A stretch of DNA of 64,000 nt from Eledone cirrhosa. Its lineage: Eukaryota; Mollusca; Cephalopoda; Octopoda; Eledonidae. The translations under genes and the position numbers were made by a program. This document shows, in pieces, positions 56,218 through 64,000 of the stretch (position 1 is its first letter; each line of letters opens with the position of its first letter). The stretch spans positions 199,044,082-199,108,081 of the forward strand of contig OZ024740.1 of assembly GCA_964016885.1 (NCBI GenBank). Direction: 5' to 3'. The notes beneath the pieces are model-generated. The model made no database searches and had not been told where the DNA came from. It saw nothing but the letters and a program-made list of their open reading frames with translations.

Positions 56218-56445
56218 TATCGAGGGCGACCGGCTGAGGTTGAAGGAACAGAATAGCGGTCGCCCTCGGGTCCTCGATTTTCATACCCATGGATTTTATC
56301 TATTACATTCACGTATTATATTTCGAATACCTGATGATGTCACCGGATTCATACGGAACCCGGTCATTGAAATGATCATAGTATAATAAACCTTTCAAGG
56401 ATTTACACAAATCCAGCCTCCTGTCATTTCATTATAATATTATAT
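56218..56445 (+). repeat. Ribozyme-bearing segment (family F) between (ta)n tracts
   Basis: About 230 bp of non-TA sequence. It has a GC-rich hairpin at its start (gagggcgaccg ... cggtcgccctc, 56221-56269) and the family F hammerhead in its middle, then tcaaggatttacacaaatcc. It may be a short ribozyme element or the end of an unseen PLE. Confidence 0.6.
56318..56393 (+). ncRNA. Hammerhead ribozyme, family F, intact core
   Basis: CUGAUGA is at 56331-56337. Stem II is ACCGG/CCGGU plus outer pairs around auucauacggaac, and GAAA lies at 56369-56372. Stem III AU/AU closes tetraloop GAUC, and the triplet AUA ends at 56380. Stem I has AUAC/GUAU (56327-56330 with 56381-56384), an internal loop cga/aau, then UUU/AAA. 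The internal loop in stem I is where natural type I hammerheads make loop-loop contacts. The core is perfect. Confidence 0.85.
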
Positions 56446-56461
56446 ATATACATATATATAT

Positions 56462-56557
<96 letters not shown>

Positions 56558-56580
56558 AAATATATATATATATCGTTTCT
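56440..56580. repeat. (ta)n microsatellite
   Basis: More than 50 ta units with few interruptions. Confidence 0.95.
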
Positions 56581-56653
56581 GAATTTGTTTAGCAAGAAAC
56601 ACAATGGCGTAGGACAGAACAAAGGAGAGGCGCAAAAACAAAGAAAAGAATCC

Positions 56654-56700
56654 CCAGTCACTGAAGAGCTCACAGATGTGTGACGAAAGAACTTTGACAA
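56654..56700 (+). ncRNA. Hammerhead-like motif, family E
   Basis: CUGAAGA is at 56661-56667. Stem II UCACA-gaug-UGUGA has a bulged base, and GAAA lies at 56685-56688. Stem I GUCA/UGAC is perfect. Stem III is minimal (an A-U closing gaac, cut expected after CUU). Confidence 0.55.
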
Positions 56701-56844
56701 TATATAAACAACTATCTGGTTGTGGAACCAACCAACCAACCAGAAATTTTTAAATTCCTAAATTTATAAATTTATTATAATATATTGAAGTGAAAGGAAC
56801 TGGTGCATGTGTTTCTTATTGGCAACATGACCCTCCCAAAGTAT

Positions 56845-56849
<5 letters not shown>

Positions 56850-56908
<59 letters not shown>

Positions 56909-57128
56909 ACGTATGGATTCACCGAACATTTATTATAATTCTCGGTGTGTTTGTAAACAAACATCCCGTATTAAGCCGTAGTGTCTAGCAACCATCGTTG
57001 CTCGTTTGTTCAACACGCTGTACTAGTTTCAAGCGTATTAGCTATTGTCAGGAACATATACCTTTCTGCCAGATTGTTGAACGTATATACTTACCTTATG
57101 CATATTAATGGCTGAGTAGCCCAATCTG
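56850..57128. other. (ta)n tract and unassigned spacer
   Basis: (ta)n at 56850-56902, then about 220 bp with no recognised feature. Confidence 0.6.
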
Positions 57129-57425
57129 CATATCGAGTGGGTTAATCGGCCGGGTGCACCGAAAACGATAAACAGAAAAATGAAACCAAATTTCATTTTC
57201 TACTCTTTGTACGGCTGTTACTTAAATACAAGTATGTACCCGTACATACATATATGTATACAGAAGTACTACTGTACGTCTGAATACATATATGTATGTA
57301 CGTGTACATACTTGTATTTAAGTAACAGCCGTACTAAGAGTGGGAAATGAAATTTCGTTTCATTTTTTCCGTTTATCGTTTTAGGTGCACCCGGCCGATT
57401 AACCCACTCGATATGCAAATTGTAT
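57129..57425. repeat. Hairpin element with about 130-bp arms
   Basis: gcatatcgagtgggttaatc on the left mirrors gattaacccactcgatatgc on the right. cacttgtattt-type and gtacggctgttacttaaata segments mirror as well, centred near 57273. It has the form of a MITE or fold-back element. No coding sequence is present. Confidence 0.85.
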
Positions 57426-57644
57426 ATACATATATATATACTGTTATACTTGGGGAGGGTCATATTTGTGTAATATTGCCAGAATTAATAACAGAACACA
57501 CTCACTGTTTGGTTGGTTTTCGCTTTTCGCTTCTGTGTCTTTTATATCGGTAATCTAATTTATTCGGTCCTCAATGTTGCCATTGACTGACCAACGGTCA
57601 AAAATAATACAGATACAATATAGACACAAACACATATATATAGT

Positions 57645-57693
57645 TCATCAAAGTTCTTTCGTTGCACATCTGCAACATCGTCAGTGGTGCTAT
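57645..57693 (-). ncRNA. Hammerhead-like motif, family E, 3' end
   Basis: The minus strand has CUGACGA (57684-57678), stem II GUUGC-agaugu-GCAAC (perfect, one bulged U), and GAAA (57660-57657). Stem I is short (CA/UG). Confidence 0.5.
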
Positions 57694-58005
57694 AGACTCC
57701 TCCTGTTGCATTGTATTTCTACGCCATCTTTATTTAGTCTGTTTATATATTTATTTATTTATTTGTTTGTTTGTTTATTTTATTTTGTCTTCTTTGCGCA
57801 TGCGTTTGCGTGTGTGTATAGTGTTTTGTTTGATGTGTGTTCGTGATTGGGTGACTGTGTATTGGTTAATGTATTCTATGTTTACTAGTGTGTGTTTGTA
57901 TGTGTTTGTTGTTATTGTGCTTGTGTATGTATTTATTTATTTATCTATTTATTTATTTATACTTCTCTTAGGTCAGTGTTGTTTGTTTGGGTGTTGTTGT
58001 TATTC

Positions 58006-59825
58006 CATTCATTTTTTTCTGTTTAGCCTTGGCTTTCTAAGCTCTATTTCACTGGCCTCTCTGATTTGTCTATCTGCTGGGTCATTTCTATGTTTATATA
58101 TTATTCTAATTTCTATGTTGTCTATGTTACCGTCGTGTTGTCGTCTGGCATGTTCGTATAGTACTGATCCGTTTTTTCGTCCATTTAGTTCCCCCCAGCG
58201 TTGGTCTATCCTTTCACCTATGCTACGAGCTGTCTCGCCTATGTATGTTGTTGTCGTGTTTCTGCAAGTACCATCTGTAAATCTTATGCTATAGACTACG
58301 TTCCTAGTTTTACATGTTTATCCGGTGGTTTACCTTACATATGATACATTTCCTATTAGTACAGTGGGTTTTCTTAAAAGGGTAGGTTTTGCTGATCAGG
58401 GATTTTATGGTGGTTCCTGGCTTTTCTTCCACCTTAATCTTTAAGTGGGTCTTTCTCAGGGCCTTTCTACACTGGTTAGCTAATTTTCCTCCAGGGGTAG
58501 CATCCACAAACATGACACTCTGGTATCTCTGGTTGTCGTACCATGATGTGGCTTTCCCTATCTTATGTCTAGCCCTATCGAAGCTATTCCAGGATTTGCT
58601 CCTGTATAATGGGCAAATTCCTTTCCCACCATACCATAAAAAGATTGGCAACATCACCAGCTATGCTGACGCCAATGGCTGCTCCCTCATTTTGGGTGTA
58701 GATCTTCTCGTTGAACTTGAATATGTGGCCCTTTAGGGTAGTTTTGATATTAGCCCCTATTGCATGTGCGACCATTTTCTAACCTGATCATTGTTTTGGG
58801 GTGTCCGTATAGCTTTGGTCCACCCAATCCACCTTCCCATGGGAGTATTTTTTGCCATGGAGGTTATGGTGGGGGGTCAACCTCTTATGGGTCTACTAGG
58901 GCAGAAACGCCTAAGGTCATGGCTGTCTAGGTAGTCAGTGTCGTAGGTAAGTCTAAGTAGGAGGCCCAGTTCGTCTGTGTCGACGTCGCAGAACTCCACC
59001 TCACTCTCAATGATCATCTCCACACATTTTTCCACAGCAAAATCAATGTTAATGGATGGGTACAGTGATACCACATCCATGCTGCCTACTAAGCAGTTGG
59101 ATAGGTTCCTGTTTTTGTTGCACTTACTGATTCTGCTGAGGAGGTCCTCTGTACTGTCACATACATCTGGGGACATCTTGATTATGGGGCGTATAACCAT
59201 CGAGAGGAAGTAGGAGATCCTTTAGTTGGTAGCTATATTAGCTCCGCATACGGGTCTTGTTGGTGGTCATGTTGTCGGGTCGTCGACTGTCTTGTGGTGT
59301 TGCTGAGCCCATACAAGGATGGTATGCCATTGTTAGACGTCTGGAAGTTGTTGGCAGTGCGTCTGCTTGGCTTTAGGATGTCAGTCCACATCATCATGTG
59401 AGCGTTGAGGATTTTCTCTCTCCCATCATGTGTTTGCTGTGCAATCTCGCTCGTGTTGGTGATGTGGGGATGCATAGCCTTGATGTAGTTCGGCATGCTA
59501 TCTATTGACATCCTACCCGACTTATCCGTGGGTAGACATACTACCTCACCATTCCTTGTACGCTGCTTGAGGCTAACCAAGCCTTCTACAGGTTTCCTCC
59601 CCAGTTGTTGGGCCTCTGGTTTGCTCTGTCTCTTAATATACCGGTCTACTATTTGTCTAATCTTATTTCTAGCTATGGTGAACTGTGCCTCTGTCTCGTC
59701 ATCTATTTGTTGTGGTATGCAAACTCTTTTATTAAAGGGAAACCTCGTAGGATAGATATTACCCATCTTATATGTTTTGTCAGCTGGGTTGAAAAATAGT
59801 TTCTCTAAGGGTTGTCATTATATCT
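58006..59825 (-). pseudogene. PLE-E reverse transcriptase (palm deleted) + GIY-YIG endonuclease
   Basis: The minus-strand reading starts LFFNPADKTYKMGNIYPTRF (about 59810) and continues FTIARNKIRQIVDRYIKRQS, with VCLPTDKSGR. In other frames come motif A (SMDVVSLYPSI, catalytic Asp, about 59080) and motif B (GAAIGVSIAGDVANLFMVWW, about 58680). Motif C (YxDD) is missing: the sequence jumps after WWERNLPII near 58600 to the post-RT region SVMFVDATPGGKLANQC and CTNRKCIICK. A final frame to the TGA at 58006 gives a complete-looking GIY-YIG domain: NVVYSIRF, TTYIGETARSIGERIDQR, YEHARRQH, and a Glu in REASEIELRKPRL. So the endonuclease end is well kept and the polymerase is internally deleted and frameshifted. 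This lineage is distinct from PLE-A and PLE-C. Confidence 0.82.
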
Positions 59826-60330
59826 ATCGTCATAGTTGTGTGTGTTGCTATTACTGTTATTATGGTGGTTGTTGTTGTTCCTATCATTAGCATTATTATT
59901 ATTGTTATGATTGCTAGATGTATTGTTGCTGCTGTGATTGTTGTTTACTTCACCTTTATTGTTGTTGTTACTGTTATTTCTACCATTGTGGTTGTTACTT
60001 TTATTATGTTTCTTGTTTTTGTTGTGTCTATCATTAATGTTGCTACATGTATTATTTCCATTATTACCACTGTGGTTGTTGTTGTTGTTGTTCGTATTGT
60101 TACCGTCATTACTACTGTGGTCGCCGCTGCTGTGTCTGTGGTTAATGTTTCTATTATTATTATTATTGTGGTTGTTGTTGTTGTTCTGTCTTTCTCACTC
60201 TCCTGCTATTGATATTGTTATGGCTGTTATTTCTATACTCAGAGTTATTGTTTATATCACTACTACCGTTATTATTGTTGTTGTTGTTATTTACTTTTGC
60301 ATTCAAACGTTTTTTTGTCAAACACTTTTC
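59826..60330 (-). pseudogene. Asparagine-rich leader of PLE-E
   Basis: On the minus strand about 130 codons before the RT are open and nearly all Asn, with His, Ser, Asp and Arg (for example GNNTNNNNNNHSGNNGNNTC). A frame change at about 59813 (stop in this frame just before LEKLFFNP) separates it from the RT. DNA-wise it is a long aac/aat-rich trinucleotide repeat. It may be a genuine low-complexity N-terminus or an expanded microsatellite inside the 5' region. The Val/Ile-rich plus-strand frames here are its shadow. Confidence 0.6.
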
Positions 60331-60429
60331 CATCTCCGTTTAGCACTCAATAGGGTTAATCTTTTTGTAGATGGCAAATTTTGGTGGAAGCTGCAGGATT
60401 TGAGGGGCCAGTGACATAAAACTTAGAAG

Positions 60430-61030
60430 GTCAAGACTAAACAGAAAGAATGAATGGAATAACAACAACACCCAAACAAACAACACTGACTTAAGAGAAG
60501 TATAAATAAATAAATAGATAAATAAATAAATAAATAATTACATACACAAGCACAATAACAACAAACACATATAAACACAAACTAGTAAACATAGAATACA
60601 TTAACCAATACACAGTCACCCAATCACGAACACACATCAAACAAAACACTATACACACACGCAAACGCATGCGCAAAGAAGACAGAATAAAATAAACAAA
60701 CAAACAAATAAATAAATAAATATATAAACAGACTAAATAAAGATGGCGTAGAAATACAATGCAACGGGAGGAATCTACAGCACCACTGACGATGTTGCAG
60801 ATGTGCAACGAAAGAACTTTCATAAACTATATATATGTGTTTGTGTCTATATTGTATCTGTATTATTTTTGACCGTTGGTCAGTCAATGGCAACATTGAG
60901 GACCGAATAAATTAGAATACCGATATAAAAGACACAGAAACGAAAAGCGAAAACCAAACAAACAGTGAGTGTGTTCTGTTATTAATTCTGGCAATATTAC
61001 ACAAATATGACCCTCCCCAAGTATAACAAT
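60430..61030 (+). repeat. Inverted copy of the PLE-E 3' end
   Basis: Reverse complement of 57436-58030 with few differences. It starts inside the last codons of the GIY-YIG frame (aaacagaaagaatgaatgga). Confidence 0.9.
60777..60826 (+). ncRNA. Hammerhead-like motif, family E, inverted end
   Basis: CUGACGA is at 60786-60792, with stem II GUUGC-agaugu-GCAAC, and GAAA at 60810-60813. Stem I is weak. Confidence 0.5.
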
Positions 61031-61084
61031 ATTTGTTTCGACACACGATTTCTATAAAAAACCTCGCAAAACTAATTCATCACC

Positions 61085-61137
61085 GTTATATATATACTTA
61101 TATATATATATATATACTAATATACAAATATATATAT

Positions 61138-61234
<97 letters not shown>

Positions 61235-61253
61235 CATATATATACATATACAC

Positions 61254-61293
<40 letters not shown>

Positions 61294-61463
61294 ATATGTA
61301 TATGTATATGTATATATATATGTATATATATATACATATATATATACATATACATATATATATACATATATTTATATACATATATATATACATATATATA
61401 TATATAGACATATATATATACATATATATATACATATACATATACATATACATATACGAGAAA

Positions 61464-61509
<46 letters not shown>

Positions 61510-61543
61510 GTATATATATATGTATATATATATATAAGTATAC

Positions 61544-61637
<94 letters not shown>

Positions 61638-61640
61638 GTG
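61085..61640. repeat. Long compound (ta)n microsatellite
   Basis: About 550 bp of ta units with tg and tac interruptions. Open frames on both strands are artefacts. Confidence 0.97.
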
Positions 61641-62465
61641 GAAAAGTAAGAAATCGGAGAATAGACCGTTAAAACATGATTATTTAAAACACCACCTACG
61701 TACGTTTCGCCCAGTTGTGCTTCTCAAGGGCATGAATAACCAAAAGTGTTCCTTACATTGCTCGGAAATAGTTTTGGGGGTTAAATTCACGTCAAGGTTC
61801 ATTGCTAGCAAAAATAGCTTGTTTTGATTTTGCAGCAGGTCAAGGGAGGTAACTCTGGCCGGTGTTAGAGCAGTCCTTCCCGGACAAATTTTTATCCGTT
61901 ACAAGATGAGTTTACAACTTTACCATTGTCGATACGCTCAGGGTCATGTAACCAACGATTATTTTTCTGACGTTTACATCCCGCGCTTGTTTGTCTGGGT
62001 GGTTTGAGGCTGGGTCTGGTAAACATGGTTAGTTTCCTGGGTGTTATTTTGCAGCGTTTGCCCGCCGGGGTGTTAAAACTTGTTGCAGGGAGATCCGGTG
62101 CACGGTTTCACTCCTCATCCTTAACCGATCTGAAGAAGGATATTTTTAAGCGATGTGGACAACTTATCGCTGTTTCAGCTCTTCTGTTGATGAGCTCGTG
62201 GTATGCAGTTATGATGTGGTAGAGCTCCATGAGGCAAAGATCGCACTTCCTCTTGATGTTGTACGGTGCAGCCCTGCCGACAATATCCTAGTCCGTGGAA
62301 AAGCTGATGTTTAAGTCCTTTAGTGATGTGATATAGTCCACGAGCGAAGTGGAGTGTCTTAGTCTTTTATTTGTGAAAGAGTGGAGATGTGTTGGAAACC
62401 TAATTTTGAACGGGCCGGAGGTAGCCCCTATATAATATTTAACGCTATTATGGCTAGTTACAGTG
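61641..62465 (-). mobile_element. PLE family C, 5'-truncated minus-strand copy
   Basis: The 3' end abuts (ta)n and carries the ribozyme relic at 61.7 kb. Coding remains of the GIY-YIG region lie at about 62100-62460: gttggaaacctaattttgaa and gaggtagcccctatataata match the PLE-C copies at 33.97 and 41.80 kb. The element breaks off near 62465. Confidence 0.8.
61687..61738 (-). ncRNA. Hammerhead-like relic, family C
   Basis: The minus strand reads GCCCUUGAGAAGC-acaacu-GGGCGAAACGUACGUAGG. Stem III AC/GU closes GUAC with triplet GUA, and the 5' core is UUGAGAA. Confidence 0.5.
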
Positions 62466-62668
62466 CAAACCTTTCAGTAGAATTGCTAGACCGAAATTGG
62501 TTATGTCGCATATCATTGAAGAGAGTTTTTGAAAGAAAAAAAAGATTCATAAAATCGACTAAATCATGACAGTTGCCCATTCTAATGACTGAAAATATAT
62601 ACAAAATAAATGTATAGCGATATGAGATTTTCTTTTTCTTTTTCTTTGCCCACTTATTCCTAAGAGGG
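62466..62668. other. Unassigned spacer
   Basis: No feature was recognised. Confidence 0.5.
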
Positions 62669-62905
62669 TCATGGATGCAGAGTCCTCAAAAGAATCAAGC
62701 GGGTCATATCAGAAGCAACCGTATCCAACTCATCAGGCTGGATCCCCAAGCGTGACCAACCAAGCTCATGAATGTCATCCAACCATCTTGCTCGGCGTCT
62801 ATCATTGGGTCTCTTGCTGTTTGGTTTGCCCGTAAAATCTGCCCAGTGATCCTTTCCTGGACGTTTTAACCACATGCCCATCTTATCAGAGCTGTGATCA
62901 TTCAG
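62669..62905 (-). pseudogene. LINE ORF2 C-terminal fragment
   Basis: The 70-residue minus-strand frame has the form of the region after the RT in RTE/CR1-type LINEs: SKRPNDRRRARWLDDIHELG then DTVASDMTRL (compare the usual RxxxRWxDDI...A.DR.RW pattern). Upstream, ALIRWACG-like sequence continues the match. Only this tail is present. Confidence 0.45.
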
Positions 62906-63300
62906 CTCAGGTTATTAACATTTGAAATATATATAGTAAAGTTTATGCGAAATTTTTCGCAAACTTCTCAGTCCTAACAAACTATTTTATTCAAATTAAT
63001 CTTCCCACGTTCCATCTCACTACAATTACTCCCCTCGAAATTAATGTACACTGAGAATAACACTCGTAAGAGTGAAATTATTATACTTAGAATGAATATC
63101 CAATAGTATATTATGATTTCCTGAATGTACTTGACGTTTAGAAATTAAGTCACGGTCCCACAGTTATCTGCACACAGTAGGTTGGGAGTGGTGGTAAATA
63201 GCGATCCATCTTATTTTGAAATTGGGAAGCACAACGGGTTCAAGTTAATACATGAACATTTAAAGCGAATTTTGTCAAGCGTATGTTGTAGTAATATAAA
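62906..63300. other. Unassigned AT-rich spacer
   Basis: No feature was recognised. Confidence 0.5.
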
Positions 63301-63304
63301 ATAT

Positions 63305-63499
63305 ATAATTGTTTCTACTTTTGGCACAAGGCCAGCAATTATTCCAGTGAATTACTGGTACTTTATTTTATCGACCCCGTAAGGATGAAAAGCAAAGTTA
63401 ACCTCGGCGGGATTTGAACTCAGAATGGCAAGGGCCCTAACTCTATGTGTCAAAGCATGTCGTCCGACCCTCTACTGATACTGCCAATCCACCACGCGT
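63305..63499 (-). repeat. Full-length tRNA-derived SINE (OK-like), minus strand
   Basis: acttttggcacaaggccagc, ccccgtaaggatgaaaagca, ggcgggatttgaactcagaa (complement of the B box) and tactgatactgccaatccac (complement of the head) occur in order. gtagtaatataaaat occurs on both sides (about 63288 and 63500), a likely target-site duplication. Confidence 0.92.
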
Positions 63500-63677
63500 A
63501 GTAATATAAAATGTATAATGCAATAACATGATATAGAGTAATATATATATATAACGCAATAACATGATATAGAGTAATATATATATAACGCAATAAAATA
63601 ATATGGGTAATGTAGACATAACGAAATAAAATAATATAGAGTTATATATATATATAATGCAATAAAATATTACACAG

Positions 63678-63711
<34 letters not shown>

Positions 63712-63775
63712 CGCATTAAAAAAATAGTGTAATATAACGCAATAAAAAATATATAGTGTAATATATAAAATTAAA
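63500..63775. repeat. AT-rich minisatellite (ta, cgcaataa units)
   Basis: Units of roughly 30-60 bp built from acgcaataa(c/a)atgatatagag followed by a ta run repeat about seven times with drifting length. Confidence 0.85.
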
Positions 63776-64000
63776 TATATTTAAATGTAATTTGCAAATA
63801 ATTTCTGATCATATATAATTTGAAAAGTTATAATTAATTTTAGTATAAAGTGTTCGTCATATTGTAGTGTACGTTGCAGTTTTTTCGGTCAACAGATGCT
63901 TATTTCACATTCATTTAGTCTACTGAACTTATGCCTTTGCTGCCGAGACAAAATGAAACTGAAAGCTCATGGACTTTTGCTTATGAACATCGGCCGCTGA
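63776..64000. other. Unassigned end of window
   Basis: No feature was recognised. Confidence 0.5.

Larger units (their letters stand above)
55660..56860. mobile_element. PLE family E, inverted pair of 3' ends
   Basis: The left end 55662-55860 (tttgggagggtcatgttgcc ... ggttggttccacaaccagat) is mirrored at 56640-56850 (ggttgtggaaccaaccaacc ... caacatgaccctcccaaagt). Between lie (ta)n tracts and an unrelated hammerhead segment at 56218-56445. No coding sequence remains. The end sequence gggagggtcat is shared with the larger element at 57436. Confidence 0.8.
57436..61030 (-). mobile_element. PLE family E with inverted copy of its 3' end
   Basis: The minus-strand coding part (about 60330-58006) is bracketed by inverted ends of about 590 bp, 57436-58030 and 60430-61030. 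Examples are acttggggagggtcatattt against aaatatgaccctccccaagt, and gcgaaaagcgaaaac-type pieces. Both ends carry a hammerhead-like motif. As at 33.1-35.2 kb, the right end is a partial second copy in reverse orientation. (ta)n lies just outside on the right. Confidence 0.88.

Noticed and set aside
59838..60414. Val/Ile- and Leu-rich membrane-like frames on the plus strand
   Set aside because: They are antisense to the Asn-codon-rich stretch of PLE-E and arise from gtt/att trinucleotides.

Overview
The window looks like a gene-poor, repeat-saturated piece of a cephalopod genome, most likely an octopus. The strongest clue is a tRNA-derived SINE seen in at least six copies: a tRNA-like head with a B box, then a conserved body containing ggggtcgataaaataaagta and a tail ending tggcacaaggcca (or its complement). 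This resembles the known octopus OK/OR SINE families. Long (TA)n tracts, an L1-Tx1-type LINE, a ZBED5/SCAND3-like hAT transposase, Helitron-like ends and many Penelope-like elements (PLEs) fit the same picture. No bacterial operon, rRNA, true tRNA gene or CRISPR array is present.

Layout. 1-8.3 kb: a decayed L1-Tx1 LINE (ORF1 with RRM-like region and CCHC knuckle; ORF2 with AP endonuclease, RT and C-terminal knuckle), split by a minus-strand hAT remnant and a 40-bp minisatellite. 8.3-18.7 kb: mostly unassigned AT-rich DNA with SINEs, two small ribozyme-bearing repeats (12.1-12.65 and 13.1-13.55 kb), and at 17.0-17.5 kb the best candidate for a host exon, a two-TM protein with PY-like tail motifs. 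18.8-22.2 kb: a 540-bp satellite with a dimeric higher-order pattern. 22.3-35.2 kb: PLE copies of two families, Helitron remnant, SINEs. 35.2-48.3 kb: microsatellites, fold-back repeats, PLE fragments, a duplicated 440-bp repeat, another Helitron end. 48.3-54.3 kb: a giant, nearly perfect head-to-head inverted pair of PLEs encoding RT plus GIY-YIG endonuclease. 54.3-64 kb: tandem duplications, a third PLE lineage with an asparagine-rich leader, more microsatellite, a LINE tail and a SINE.

Main discovery-type signal. By reading both strands for the pattern CUGANGA - hairpin - GAAA - tiny stem III - NUH I found about twenty hammerhead-ribozyme (HHR) motifs or relics belonging to seven sequence families, nearly all in PLEs or PLE-like fold-back repeats. 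Three (25.45, 32.87, 54.12 kb) have intact cores with a full 7-bp stem I, one (12.24 kb, minus strand) has a perfect core with a GUC site, and another (56.33 kb) has an intact core with a stem-I internal loop. Stem II sequences differ between families but remain paired. HHRs in PLEs are established in the literature; the density, the number of families and their placement at the ends of inverted (fold-back) PLE pairs abutting (TA)n tracts is what deserves a second look. All assignments come from reading the sequence; no database search was run.
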